This document shows, piece by piece, positions 1 through 11,735 of a DNA stretch of 64,000 bases (position 1 is its first letter; every line of letters begins with the position of its first letter). Where the stretch lies: positions 21,828,755-21,892,754 of the forward strand of contig JAKSZT010054215.1 of the NCBI GenBank assembly GCA_026826555.1, given 5' to 3'. This stretch comes from Tolypeutes matacus (Eukaryota > Chordata > Mammalia > Cingulata > Chlamyphoridae). The position numbers and the translations under genes were made by a program. A model generated the notes under the pieces. That model searched no databases, was not told the DNA's origin, and saw only the letters and a list, made by a program, of their open reading frames with translations.

Positions 1-473
1 CTAATGTGAAATACCAAAAATGGGTTGGTCTTTATAAAGGGTATTTATTTGGGGTAGAAGTCCACAGATACCAGGCCATAAAGCGTTAAGTTTCTTCTCT
101 CACCACAGTCCATGTGTTAGAGCAAGACAGCTGCCGGCGTTTGCCAGGGTTCAGGCTTCTGGGGTTCCTCTCTTCCCGGGGCTGCGTTTCTCTCCAGGCT
201 TAGCTCCTGTTTCCTCCACAAGGTCAGCTGTAGACGATCAGGTGAACGGCTTGCTTCTCTTCTCCTGGGGTCTTCTTTCCAACATCAAAACTGCTTCTCA
301 AAAAAACTGCTTCAACTTTCATTTGCCTTGCCTTTTATATTCAATTCCCCACCCACCAAGGGGTGGGGCTCAACGCCCTAATCCTAACCTAATCATGCCC
401 AGATTAACAGATCAGTTTACAAGCATGATTCAATTATATTTTTGGAATTCATAATTACATCAAACTTCCACAC
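1..473 (-). mobile_element. Solo LTR, lineage family A (cut by window edge)
   Basis: This is the reverse complement of the same LTR family found at 37985-38655 and 52075-52718. Shared blocks include tttataaagggtatttattt near the window start, the 'gttagagcaag..agctgc' block, and a terminal ggaattcataatta segment ending in cttccaca, the complement of a TG start. The 3' end of the element is clipped by base 1. The middle part diverges from the other two copies, so it is probably a different subfamily. Confidence 0.75.
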
Positions 474-929
474 ACCACCTCCAGAAGTTGTTTTTTCCCT
501 TTTGCTCTCCCATTCCCAGACCTGAATCGGACGCTAGTAGTTTAGCAGCATGGTAAGATCTGACTCTTAATTGTTAAATTCCCAAAGTTGTTAATATATG
601 TAAACACCTTACAGGATGTTCCTTACAGCTGCACAGAACAACTTGGGAGCCTGGCCAGACAGCCTGTCTTTTCAAAGTGAGTGAATACTGTGAAACGTAT
701 TTAGAGTAAGTTGTGAATTTACGCTTTTTCATTTTTAAAGGACTTAAAAAAGCCAAGTGGAATATTTTTTAATCCTTCCAAGGATTGACTTAGATGAGTG
801 AAAGATAAAAATGATCTTGTTTGCTTTACCTTTTCTAGCTTTGGATTGTAAAAATCCAGTTTTGAATTTTATTTGTGCCTCTAGGAGCCTTCCAGCTCTG
901 TAAGTGAGCGCTTGTTATCCTTAGCGTCT
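474..929. other. No recognisable feature
   Basis: AT-rich single-copy-looking sequence. No gene, RNA or repeat was recognised. Confidence 0.5.
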
Positions 930-1552
930 CCCCACACTGGTTCGAGTGAAGTGACAGGACTCTGGTTTTCATTCTGCTCCTAGGCCTCTCATGCTTAATC
1001 CATAAAAGCCATCTCAGACTTCTTTTGACCAAATCTGGTACCCCAGTAGAAGGTCTCAAGATCCTCAAGTATGCTTTGTAGCTCCTGCTGCTTCCCCGGT
1101 TGAGTGTGAGGTGGGCCTGGGGACAAGCTTCTAATGAGTAGAATACACAAAAGGGATGTGGGAGTGTCATTTCCAAGACTAAGTTACAAAACAGACACTA
1201 CTTCCCTCTTGCACACTCTCTCTTGCACTCTCACTGGTCTGCTCTGAGGGAAGCCAGCTGCCAGGTTGGGAGGTGCCCTGTGAAGGGCCCACCCTGCAGA
1301 GACCTGCAGGAGGCCTCTGACAAGCAGCCAGCCAGGGCCTGAGGCCTTGGGTCCACAGCCCACAGGCGTGAGCTTGGAAGCAGGTCCTCCTCAGCCCAAA
1401 GCCCCTGCTGCTACCGTGATTGAGGCCTTGGGGGAGACCCTGAGCCAAGCCCAGATTCCTGAGCCACAGAAACGGAGCTGATAAAAGCTTGTTTTATACT
1501 GCTAAATTTTGGAGGTAATTTGTTACGCAGCAATAGATAACTAAAACAAGGA
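930..1552 (+). mobile_element. MaLR-type (MLT1-like) solo LTR
   Basis: The sequence matches the remembered MLT1/MaLR LTR consensus: 'tctggtaccccagtagaaggtctcaagat' in part, 'ggggacaagcttct', then 'gaccctgagccaag', and the typical 3' end 'taatttgttacgcagcaata gataacta'. ORFs here on the minus strand are incidental. Confidence 0.75.
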
Positions 1553-1726
1553 CAAAGATTAAAGTATCATTAAAATGCACCCTGTCTTTGAGTAGCACAT
1601 TGTCTATCAAATAAAGTCTTCAATTATTCCATATCACTAGTAAATTAAGATGTGGAATCATTATCCTTGTTGTTTTCTGATCAAGAGCTCCAACAAAATT
1701 AGTTTCCCAGCTTCAGCTTTTGTTCT

Positions 1727-1965
1727 ACTTTTTAAAAAATTTAAATATTTGAATAGATGAAACATGCAAATGGTACCCTCTTCAAAAGGCATGGAAGGAA
1801 ATAGAATGTAAAGTAAGCCTTCCTGCCTCCTTTCACCTTTGTTCCCCAGTTACCCTCCCTAAAAGCAACTGCTCTTACCAGTTTATTGGCTAACTTCTAG
1901 AGATAGTCTGTGTATTAACAAATGTGCACATGCGTATTTCTCTTTCCCCCAAAAGAAATACTCCC
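1727..1965 (-). mobile_element. Old L1 3' UTR fragment (L1M-type)
   Basis: The blocks 'gaaacatgcaaatggtacc', 'cagttaccctccctaaaagcaac' (in part) and 'ttaccagttt' resemble the reverse complement of ancient L1M 3' UTRs. The surrounding 1553-2890 shows nothing else recognisable apart from a CT-rich run at 2815-2890. Confidence 0.45.
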
Positions 1966-2814
1966 CATATTACGAAATGTGCCAAGCAGTTATTCCAGCT
2001 TCTCCCCAACCCGTGTTATTTTCTGGCCAAGTTTTCCCTAAGACCTCATCATTTTCTGGAAAAAAAAAAAACAACAACTAGGTGCGTGTTGTGATTTGCT
2101 TCCAATCACTTTGGCGATCCAAGATGAGTCTGGGTTAGATGTGGAATGAGTCCTGAGAACAGAGATGGAGAGGAAAGTGAAGGGCTCGAAGGGCTGGAAG
2201 GGCTCGCTTCCATGGGCTTTACTTCTAATTTTCCATCACCCCAATGCTACAGCCTCTGGCATTGCCCCAGGCAGCCAGGCCAAGAGCTACCTCCTCCTCC
2301 AGGGGCCTCTGGCCCTACCTCAGTGTCCTTTCTGCAGTGATTAAGCCTTAACTTTCAAGAATGGTAGAAGTATAATTAAATGGAGTAGGAAGACTAATAA
2401 ATGCCTTAGAAGAAAGGTGCCTTATGAATTTGAGGTAGTATTATTATTACAACCATTACCTTTAAAATTGTGGGCAGCATGCCCAACAGGTAGTAATGGG
2501 GGAAGCGGACAGAACTTGGCTAACAAGTGTTTTGTATCCTGTAGTATCGGCTCTACGCTGAATTGAATCATAAAGTATGTCACCTGGTTTGTTATGGCAA
2601 ATAACATGATTGGCCAGTCCTCTTCATTTATTGTTCAGAAAGCCAGAGAGGAAACAACCTACGAATAATAATGATGGGTGTCATTCAACGACTCGTGCTC
2701 CTTTGATTGGAATCCACTGAGTTGTCTACTCCTTGTCCTGGCACCATTGCTAGACATTCCCTTTTATTTTCACTAAAGCAACATGTGAACGGATAGCTTT
2801 TAAATGAATGCTTA

Positions 2815-2890
2815 ACTATTCTCTCCCTCTCTCCATTCCTCCCTCCTTTCTTCCTTCTTTCCTTTCCTCCCCTCCTCCCTTCCCTCCCCA
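2815..2890. repeat. CT-rich low-complexity tract
   Basis: About 75 bases are almost pure pyrimidine on the + strand (ctccctctctccattcctcc and similar). Confidence 0.8.
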
Positions 2891-2895
2891 AAATT

Positions 2896-3904
2896 TGAGT
2901 CCGTACTCTGTGCCAGCGCTCTAGATGTTGTGGACACAGCATGGAGAAAAAGACCAAGTCCCTGCTCTTCGGGAGCTTATGTTCTTGTATGGAGAGACAG
3001 ATAAAAGCACTGTAACGTGTCAGTTGATGATAAATGCAATGGGAAAAAAACCCCAAACAAATCAAGGTGAAAAGGGTGAAAGAGGTGAGGGCTTACTATT
3101 TTATACAGTTGATTATGGGGAGGCCGCATTAAATAAGGTGGCCTTTCATTCAATCAACAAGTACTTATGATACTGCCAGTGTGGCAGGCTCTGCCCTAAG
3201 TGCTAGGAATATATCCCTGTCCTCAGGGAGTGTACGTTCTAGGGGGAAGAGACAGACAATAAGTAAGTAAATTTTCCAGTATGTTAGAGGAGGAAGCACT
3301 ACGGAAAACCAGGAGGGTTAGGGTTGCACCGTTTATGTAGGGTGGTAATTGGGCAGGTCCCCTGGAATAGTGACATTTGAGCCAAGATGGGAGAAGGTGA
3401 GGGGCCCCAGGGCCCAGCCTAGTGGCCCCTAGGGAAAGAGTATTCCAGGCATGGAGAGCAGGTACAAGCCAAGGTGGGGACATATTCAGAGGATTCTAGG
3501 GTCGGGGGTTCCAGGGCTGTGAGGCTGGAGCTGAGTGAGTGAGAGTGACCTGGGTGTTGGGAGGGACATGCAGAGAGGGAAAAGATAACAGCTGATAGAC
3601 AGATTTTGGTTTTTACTTGGAGAGAAATGAGAAGCCACTGTAGGATTTTGAGAAGAGAAGTAATTTGGTCTGAAATGCTTTTTTGGGAGAATCAGCCTGG
3701 TGACTACGTTGAAATTTGAAGGGAAGCAAGGGTAGGAGCAGGGAGCACTGTCTGGAGGCTGCCCAGGCGAGCTGCTTTGCAGAGGAGGTGGTGGGAAGGC
3801 TGTGCCTTCTGGAAATATTGAGAAGGTAGACCCAAGAGGGTTTGTGTGATGGATTGGATCCAGGGCATGAGGGAAGGGAAGAGTCAAGCACGACCCACAA
3901 GTTT
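2896..3904 (-). mobile_element. L2-type LINE remnants
   Basis: Two stretches (2896-3020 and about 3150-3900) carry the old 'ctctgtgccag..ctctagatg', 'caggg agtgtacgttctag', 'ggaagccactg..gattttgag' and 'tctggaggctgcccagg' blocks typical of L2-like elements in minus orientation. ORFs here are incidental. Confidence 0.55.
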
Positions 3905-4165
3905 TTGGTATACAATTAGGTGGCATTAATTATATTTACAGTGTTGTATGACCATCACCGCCATCCATTACCAAAACTTTTTTATCACCCCAAACAGAAA
4001 CTCTGTACCCATTAAGTAATAATTCTCTATGCTGCTCTCTCACCCTGGTAAACTCTTATCTGCTTGCTGTCACTGTGAATTTGCCTTTTTTAGATATTCC
4101 ATGTAAGTGGGATCATACAATATTTGTCCTTTTGTGTCTGGGGAAGAGTGGTTTTTAAGAGCAAA
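3905..4165 (-). mobile_element. L1 3' UTR fragment
   Basis: 'gaccatcaccgccatccatt', 'cagaaactctgtacccatta' and 'gggatcatacaatatttgtc' are the reverse complement of an L1 3' UTR. The same blocks recur at 14760-14960. Confidence 0.75.
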
Positions 4166-4217
4166 GATCTGGGGTTTGTTGTTGGTCTGGTTTGAATAGA
4201 AACCTGAAGTTTTTAGC

Positions 4218-4690
4218 TCTGTTTTAGTTTCCTGGAAGCTAAAGCGAATACCCAGCAATGGGTTGGCTTAAACAATGAGAATTTATTGGCTCACAGGTTT
4301 GAGGCTAGGAGAAGACTAAAATCAAAGTGTCAGCAAGGTGATGCTTTCTCCCCGAAGACTGTGGTGCTCCAGGGCTGGCTGCCAGATGTCCTTGGTCCTT
4401 GGCTTTTCTGTCACCTGGCAATGCACGTGGCGACCTCGCCTGGCTTCTCCTTTCAGTCGACTTCTGGCTTCTGTCCACTCCCCCTGTGGTTTTCTCTCTG
4501 CCTGATTTTTCGCTTGGCTTATAAAGGACTCCAGAAATCTGGATTAAAGCCCAAACCAATTCATTTTGGCCACACCTAAAGTGAAGTAACATCCTGAAGA
4601 CATCTTATTTATAATAGGTCCACACCCACAGGAATGGATTAAGTTCAAGAACATGTTTTTCTGGGGTACAGAGCTTCGAGCCACCACACC
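4218..4690 (+). mobile_element. LTR-like interspersed repeat, family B (copy 1)
   Basis: It opens with 'gttttagtttcctggaagct', has 'gagaatttattggctcacag', 'cttataaaggactccag', 'ggccacacc' and 'ggaatggattaagttcaag', and closes near 'cttcgagccaccacac'. A second copy, heavily interrupted by SINEs, is at about 61482-62800. The first blocks resemble MLT2/MaLR-like LTRs; the exact family is uncertain. Confidence 0.6.
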
Positions 4691-4766
4691 TTCCTTTGAG
4701 AATGTGGAAACATTCAGGCAAACCCTCCTGCTCTCTAGCAAAATGCTAAACCCATATAAAATGCTC

Positions 4767-5631
4767 TTGCCAAAGTGTATCTCAACAATAAGGTAAAACT
4801 GGTTCTACTCTTCTGAAATATCTTTGTCTTCTGCATATTTTATTTTTCTTTAGTATTCAGTTATGGATAGAAATATACTTTGGCCTCACTTTCTGTGGTA
4901 AAGTGTCCCTAATAAATTACATTTAAATTTAAATTTTGTATTTGTCATATTTCATGCTCAGTAAAGGAAATTGCTACTTAAAGAAAATGTGCTGTTAATA
5001 TTTTTGCAGCCTGAATGTTTTTGGTTTTGTGTTTTTGTAGATTGGACTTAATTTTTTTCCACCCGAAAATTAATACATGTTAATAAAAGAGTCAAATTAT
5101 AAAGGAAAAGAGAAAATGTCCTATCCTCCCTATATCCAAATATCCATGTTTGCTGTATGTATTTTCTGGGTATAGAATGTTCTCATTAATTTACTGTTGT
5201 ACTGTAAATAAAAGTCTGTTTTTCTACTTTATTTGTCACATTATCAATATGTTTTACATAGGTTGGACTTTCAAGATAATGGTTTTTCTTTACATTAGAA
5301 ATAGAAATACCTGGGATTCTTTACCCAGAAGCAGTCTTTTCCCCTTAAAAGCATTGTGAAGTTTTGTCTTAAAAATGGACTCTTTAGACATGTACTTCAA
5401 CTGTTTCTACTTAAAACCTCTTTCCCCAAATGTCCTTTCAAGTAAAAATGCTATAGCCCCTTTGGGATATAAACCATGCCCTGATCATGGGTGCATCCCC
5501 TTGAAATCTTCTTTGAACTTGGCTTTAATCAGCTGCTCTTTGGAGATCCGGAAACATTCTCATTTTTTTTTTCTTTTTTTTTTTTTTAACATTCTCATTT
5601 TGAACTAAGAATGGATTTCTGAAGTATCATC
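4767..5631. other. AT-rich sequence without recognised gene
   Basis: No gene recognised. A short possible LINE scrap lies at 5060-5150. A T-rich run at 5560-5587 is flanked on both sides by acattctcatttt, a small direct repeat. Confidence 0.45.
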
Positions 5632-5724
5632 ACTCCTTTTTTTCACCAGGAGGTCCCAGGGATCGAACCCAGATCCCTCCATATGGGAGATGGACGCCCA
5701 ACCATTTGAGCACATCCGCCCCTC
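5632..5724 (-). mobile_element. DAS-type SINE, monomer
   Basis: On the minus strand it reads as a tRNA-derived head (ggggcggatgtgctcaaatg, then gggatctgggttcgatccc) followed by a short A-rich tail, seen as T on the + strand at 5635-5641. The B-box gttcgatcc is well preserved. Confidence 0.85.
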
Positions 5725-6399
5725 ATTACTACTTCTTACGTTGAAAGTGCGCCAGTTTGTTTTGAGTAGGCGTGTGTCATGATTTCTGTCCTAGAAATGA
5801 CTTGCAAGGGAGTTGCAAAGAGTGATCAGTTTTCTGGTTTGGTTAGAGTTGTCGGGGCAGTCCCCATTTGCTGGGGTCTGGGCTGCTCCTGGCAGAGCCT
5901 GTGGTGGTCAGAGGGGCACAGCAGTGCCTCACTCCTCCCTGCCTCCTGCATGTCCCATCCCTGGTTTGGCCCTACAGTCCTTGGCAGAGAGAACCAGTGG
6001 AGGTGCCAGAAGGTTCCTCCCACAACACCGGGCCTCACTCAGCTGGACTTCATTCCCCGACTCCCTCCACTTGCGGATGCTTGAGTGCCACAAGAGAGGC
6101 TAGCCGTCCTCTTCCCCACCGTCCACCACCCCAGTCAGGTCCTTCCTGTCCCTTGTTTTAACCTTTCCCCTGCTGCGGTCCTCTGACACTTTCTCTGTAC
6201 CCCTGGAACTCTCATACACTTACCAAAAAATGTCCCTCTATCATCAAATTTTTCCTTTTTTCTTCTCCTCCTTTAATGGAATCTCAAAATCTTCTCAAGC
6301 AGAAGTTATCTGTTTTGTGCACCCATTCTGCTTCCTGGGCATTCAAAATTCCATGTCATCCTGGTTTTCCATTCTTCCTTTTAGAATCCGGTTTTTCAC
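5725..6399. other. Single-copy-looking region
   Basis: Several overlapping ORFs of about 100 codons occur here in different frames with no recognisable protein. I regard them as chance ORFs in moderately GC-rich sequence. Confidence 0.5.
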
Positions 6400-6790
6400 A
6401 TGGTATTTTAAAAAAAATATGTCAACTTTACTGAAGTATAATTTATACATTAGAGTGTACCCATTTTAAGTATGCTTTGAATTTTGACAAATTACCCCCC
6501 AGTCAAGATGTAGACTATTTTAACCACCCTCAAAAGTTCCCTTGTGCCCCTTTCCAGTCAGTCTCTTCCTATGCCAGGCAACCAGTGATGTGATTTCTGT
6601 CATTCTGGTTCAGTTGTTCCTGCTCTAGAATTTCCTATAAATTGGATCACCTGGTCAGTATTCTTTTGTGTCCCACTACTTTCTCTCTGTATGTTTTTGA
6701 GATTCATCCATCCAGAAGTCTGTTCCTTTTTATTGCTGAGTGGTATTCCATTGTATGAATGCACCACAGTTTATTTATCCACTTCATATA
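6400..6790 (-). mobile_element. Old L1 3' end
   Basis: 'actttactgaagtataattt', 'gagattcatccatcc' and 'gagtggtattccattgtatg' match the reverse complement of an old (L1M) 3' UTR and ORF2 tail. Confidence 0.75.
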
Positions 6791-6879
6791 CCCTATTGAA
6801 AGGCAGCTCAAGGCCCACAATGGCTGCAAACTCATGTCCAAAAAACTTTGGTTGTCTTTTACTCCAAAACTTCAGTTCC

Positions 6880-7880
6880 TCTTGTTCTCTCTGCCTCGGA
6901 TAAGAGCAGGAGTTACCCAGGCTAGAAACCGGGTATCTTCCTTGATATTTTTCCTCCCAGAACCCCTGCCCCAATCAGATGAGTTGTAAAATGCTGTTGA
7001 TTCTACCTCTGATATGTCTTTTCCATAAGCACCCTTCCTGTCCTCTCTGTAACCCCCATTCCCCTCTGCCCACAATGCCTTAGCCCCTACCACCATCATT
7101 TCCAGGCCAACAACAGTAGGAACTTTCTGTTGTCTTGACCACAGGTAGACACCATCTCTCTCACTAGGGTTATCATTTCTAAAAGGCCCCAGGCTCTTTG
7201 CACAGGCAGTTCCTGGGGCAATGCTTCCCTCCCCTCCCCCTCCCTCTGCTTATGCCTCCAACCTCAGGCTGCCTCTTGTGTTCTGGGAGGGTCTCCCTCC
7301 CCCTTCTCTTGCTCCATGTCCTCTTTGCTCCTGTTTCTTCTCCATCCAGCACTTCCAGTGTAAATATTCCCATGGGTTAGATTCCTGTCCACCTCCCTCA
7401 GACTTAAGCTTCCTGAAGACGGGGACCGTGTTTCACTTACCAACAGTACCTCTCAGATAGTCAGGAGGCATTTGTTAAATGCTAGAAAAGCCATTAGCTT
7501 GGCACACAAATCCCAAATGCCTCCAACGTACAAGGCCTCCACAGCCTTGCCTAAGTCCACTTTTCCAGCCTCATCTTCTCATATTCTTTGTCCACACCCC
7601 TCACCTTCCTACGCTTAGTAAATCTGAACTATTCCTGTGTACCTTTGTGTTTCTGAACATTTGTTTCCTCTCCTAAAATGCCTTTCTCTTCTCACTTCCC
7701 ACCCTCAACCTGATGATGGCCCCATTTTCTCCTCAAGGCCCAACTCAAAGAACATTCTCCTCTCTCCATCTCATCGTTCCCTGGCCACCCCTGCCTGTTG
7801 GGTACATCTCACTGCTCCCCCCTCTGTGAGTCTCCTTCAGAATGCCTCTCATGCTAAAATATGAGCAGTTATGTGTTTAT
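6880..7880 (+). mobile_element. L2 LINE remnants (two tandem pieces)
   Basis: 'ccccaggctctttgcacagg', 'agcttcctgaagacggggac', 'catttgttaaatgctag' and a second run of 'tccagcctcatcttc', 'cctcaaggcccaactca' and 'gtgagtctccttcagaatg' are typical of L2 3' ends in + orientation. The cysteine- and proline-rich ORFs here are incidental. Confidence 0.65.
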
Positions 7881-9689
7881 CAGGGTTCTTGTGTTGACTA
7901 CAAGTGTAGGAGGATGGGTTCCCTATTTTGTTTATATTCTTGGCATCTAGCACATAACAAATAGTCTATATTGCATTGATTTGAAGGTTTGTAGAGGAAA
8001 CGGTAGAACTTTACATTTTAGGAGACTTGTTCCATATGATCTTAACTCTTTTCTAAAGCACTTGTGCAAATAACAAAATTATAAGTTGACCTTCAAAAAT
8101 TTAGGGTATCTTTTTTAAAAAATGGTTTTTAGCATCAATTTTGGGGGATTTTTGAGTTTCTTGAAGGTTCACTTGAGCCAATATAACTACCTTTTTGGAA
8201 TATAAACATTCTATACATGATTGCTGAATAATCACTATATTCATTATTGTTTTGGTCGTGAAAGTTGCAGTGGGCACGGGGACTCTTCTGTGGGGCTTAT
8301 TTGTCTCACAGCTGAAAGAGAAAGCCTGATGATTGTCTGCCTGGTATTAGCAGGAGCTCCCTGCCCTGGGCTTTCTAAATGTGGTTTTTCTGGTTGTTCC
8401 AAGAACAATGCTAAGTTGTTACTAGAAAACCAGCTTATCTTGCTTGATACTACTTTACCTTTGGAAACTGGCTGTGATCTCGATCTGATCAGTTCACCGA
8501 TTTCCAACATCAGGGATTACAGTGAAATTGAGGCGGGAGGCACCCCTCCAGAGCCTGGGACTGTAGCGTGGCTTGTGAGAATCATGAGGCAGTGGACGGC
8601 ATATCATTTATCAAAAAGGAAACTCTGCAACTGGCTTTTTAAATTTACATTTTTTTATTAGAGAAGTTGTTGATTTACAGAAAAATCATCATAAAATGGC
8701 TTTTGAAGTGTAGATGCCCAGAAAATCACTCCCCAGCCTGCTTTTTGGAAGTTTGAGTGACTGAAACCTAGTAATCGCAGAACATTTAGGAATTAAGTGA
8801 ATTGCAGGGTGAGAAAGTAAGGCTTAGAAGGGAATTGTCTGCTGGCATCAAACACCAAGCCAAATGCCGAGGGAGGAGGGACTGTTCCTCACTTAATAAA
8901 ACCACCTGAATGTGGGAAGTTCTACTAAGGTATCTTCTAATGTAGGTACTAATTTGACTTATGAGGTAGTTGTGATAAAAGACATATCTTAAATCTCCCA
9001 TCAGTTTTATCAGCACTAAACCAAAACTTCCTGCTGATAAAAATTAAAGGCCGTATCCCTGGTAGAGAGGAGACACTAAATAGCCCTTGTCTGGCTTTCT
9101 CTTTTCTGTTCTTCTCTCTTTCCTTAACATTGGGACACACTGATGTCACATTTCCACCCACAGGGATATTGCCATGACCTTGTAAGGGACAGGGACGTCC
9201 CCGACATCCCTGTCCCTTATACACGGGTGGCCTTTAGACAAGCCACCCCACTGGCCGGCTTGCTGTTGCTCTTGAGGTCCGCGTGTCAGCCTCTCCTCCT
9301 CTACTGCATTCCCACCCTCTGCAGCTCCTGAATCCTCTCAGTGGTTTGGATCCGGGGGTGCCCTGCTCTCAGGTTTGCTGGGGGTGGACCGAGCCTTGCA
9401 CATTATGCAGGTCACGGAGCGAGGACCATGTGAAGGAGTGGAGAAAAGGTCCCTGGTATTCCAAACGGAACCCAAGCGTGATTGCACTAAGGTCCGTGCT
9501 ACCGTTTTGTGTAGAATACAGGCCTTGCAAAGCAAACAAACATTTTATGGACTGCTCTGGAAAAACCCAGTCCAATTTTCAGACGACCACCTAAAATGTG
9601 AATCATGGAATGCTACTCCGGTCAGCAGCTCTAGGAGGCGGGCAGGGTAACCTTCAGGGAAGCTGGCTGGGCTGAGGTGCTTCTGCCTG
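7881..9689. other. Single-copy-looking region
   Basis: The longest ORF is 8221-8661 (+, 146 codons), which has no recognisable domain and no splice or codon support. I see no RNA gene or clear repeat. Confidence 0.45.
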
Positions 9690-9784
9690 AGCAAGTAAAA
9701 AGAGACCTGGCATGATGGTTACACGGGCAGGACGTTGGAACCAGGCTACTAGATTTGAATCAGGCTCCAAATGTACTAGTTGTG
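9690..9784 (+). mobile_element. MIR-like fragment
   Basis: 'ctggcatgatggttacacgg' and 'ctactagatttgaatcaggctcc' resemble a MIR core and 3' part. Weak. Confidence 0.35.
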
Positions 9785-10872
9785 AGTTTCTTTCACTCAA
9801 CATGATGCCTCCAAGGTTCATCCATGTTGTAGCATGTATCAGAATTTCATTGCTCTTTATGGCTGCATAAGATTCCATTGTGTGTATGTACCAAATTCTG
9901 TTTATCCATTCATCTTGTTGATGGACACTTGGGTGGTTTCCACCTTTTGGCTACTGGGAACAATGGTTATGACTATTGGTATACAGATATCTGTTCAGGT
10001 CCCTGCTGTCGATTCTTTTAGGTATACACTTAGAAGTGGAATAGCTGGGTCATAGTATAACTCTATGTTTAATTTGCTAAGGAACCACCAAACTGTTTTT
10101 CATAGTGGCTGCACCATTTAACATTCCCACCAACAATATACGTGAGTTCTTTTTTCTCTACATCCTTGCCAACACGTATTTGCCTTTTTTTTTTTTTAAT
10201 AATAGCCATCCTAGTGGGTCTAATGGCTAGTGAGGTTGAGCATCGTTTCATGTGCTTGTTAGCCATTTGCATATTTTCTTTGGAGAAATGTCTATTCAAG
10301 TCCTTTGCACATTTTTTAATTGGGTTGTCTTTTTGTAGTTGAGTTGTAGGAGTTCTTTATATATATTCTGGTTATTAAACCTTTGTCAGATATATGACTT
10401 GTAACTATTTTCTCCCATTCTGTAGATTTTTGCACGTTCTTGATAATATCCTTTGACACACAAAACTTTTTAATTTTGATGAAGTCCAATTTATCTATTT
10501 TTTCTTTTGTTGCTTACGCTTTTGGTGTCATATCTAAGAAACCACTGCCTAGTAAAAGGTCTTGAAAGTTTTTCCCTATGTTTTCTTCTGAGAGTTTTAT
10601 GATTTTAGCTCTTGCTCTTATGTTTAGATCCTTGAGCCATTTGAGTTAATTTTTGCATATGGCATGAGGTAAGGGTTCAATCTCATTCTTTTGCATGTGG
10701 ATATAAAGATTTCTCAACACCATTTGCTGAAGAGACTGTTCATTCCCCATTGAGGGGACTTGGCACCGTTGTCAAAAATCATTCAGTTATATACATGTGG
10801 GTTCATTTCTGGCTTCTCATTTCTATTTCATTGTTCTCTTTGTCTGCTCTTGTGCTGGTTCCACACTGTTTT

Positions 10873-11437
10873 TATTTTTTATTTTGTTTATTTTTATCCA
10901 TTTTTACCCCCCTCCCCTCCCCATGTTTTTGCTGTTTTTGTGTCCATTCGCTGGGAAATTCTCTGTGTCTGATGCCTGCGCCATCTTAGTTCCTGGTTTT
11001 TGTCTTCACTCTCCCTGTGTCACTTTCCTGTTACGTTATCATCTTGCTGCGTGGCTTGGCGGGACCTGATGACACATCCGTGCACGGGGCCTGGCGGCCC
11101 GCACGCCTGCTATATTTTTCTTTTTTTATTTTTATCGGGAGATCCCGGGGATCAAACCCAGGTTCCTCCATATGGGAGACGGACACCCAACCATTTGAGC
11201 CACATCCATCCCCCTGCTATATCTCTTAAGGTTGACCAAAGATACCTACCTAGAGTTACAGTCATTTCCCATACAGGATGGTCATATAATAAATCAGGCT
11301 TGGTTTATCACCAGCATTCTAGAAACCAGAGCTAGGGAGAAAAACTAGGTCTGGAGACACATGCATGGTTTCAAATATAGCAAATGTTTAGCCTACCCTG
11401 ATTACTATAAAATCAGGACAGTGAGAATATTTGCACT
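10873..11437 (-). mobile_element. Chimeric retroposed insert with DAS sequence, inside L1
   Basis: A 12-bp TSD, ccacactgtttt, occurs at 10861-10872 and 11438-11449, exactly where L1 sequence stops and resumes. Reading on the minus strand, the insert begins with about 210 bases of unrecognised sequence (11437-11223), continues into a decayed DAS-like body and ends in an A-rich tail at about 10873-10900. A younger DAS monomer (11116-11212) is nested inside it. Confidence 0.65.
11116..11212 (-). mobile_element. DAS-type SINE monomer, nested
   Basis: A 10-bp TSD, cctgctatat, lies at 11106-11115 and 11213-11222. The minus strand reads ggatggatgtggctcaaatg, then the tRNA B-box gggtttgatccc and an A-rich tail. 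Confidence 0.9.
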
Positions 11438-11569
11438 CCACACTGTTTTGATTACTGTTGCTTTATAGTAAGTTTCAAAATCAGGAAATGTGAGTCCTCT
11501 AACATTGTTCTTCTTTTTTGAGATGGTTTTGGCTATTTGGAACCTTTGGCTATTCCATAAGAATTTGAT

Positions 11570-11735
11570 GATAGCTGGGCAAGTTTATTGATCACAGTGT
11601 CTTCATCTGTAAAATGGAAATAATCTACCTCATTGGGTTATTGTGAGCTTTAAATGCATTAAAATGCATTAAGTGCTTGGAACAGTGCCTGGCACATAGT
11701 ATTAGCCCAATATCTGCTGATAATAGTAACACATT
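11570..11735 (+). mobile_element. MIR SINE
   Basis: 'cttcatctgtaaaatggaaa' followed by 'ggttattgtgagctttaaat' and 'acagtgcctggcacatagta' is the MIR core and 3' end. Confidence 0.8.

Larger units (their letters stand above)
9785..11565 (-). mobile_element. L1 ORF2 fragment, 5'-truncated, interrupted at 10873-11437
   Basis: The + strand shows the reverse complement of the L1 ORF2 end: tttcactcaacatgatgcct, 'gatggacacttgggtggtttcc', 'gaccaccaaactg', 'tttgcacatt' and 'gttccacactgttttgattactg'. The ORF2 sequence continues after the insertion at 11438. Many stops make it a dead copy. Confidence 0.88.

Noticed and set aside
8221..8661. 146-codon + ORF as a possible gene
   Set aside because: No recognisable domain and no splice or promoter support. 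The last codons run into an AT-rich stretch. It is well within chance expectation for 64 kb.
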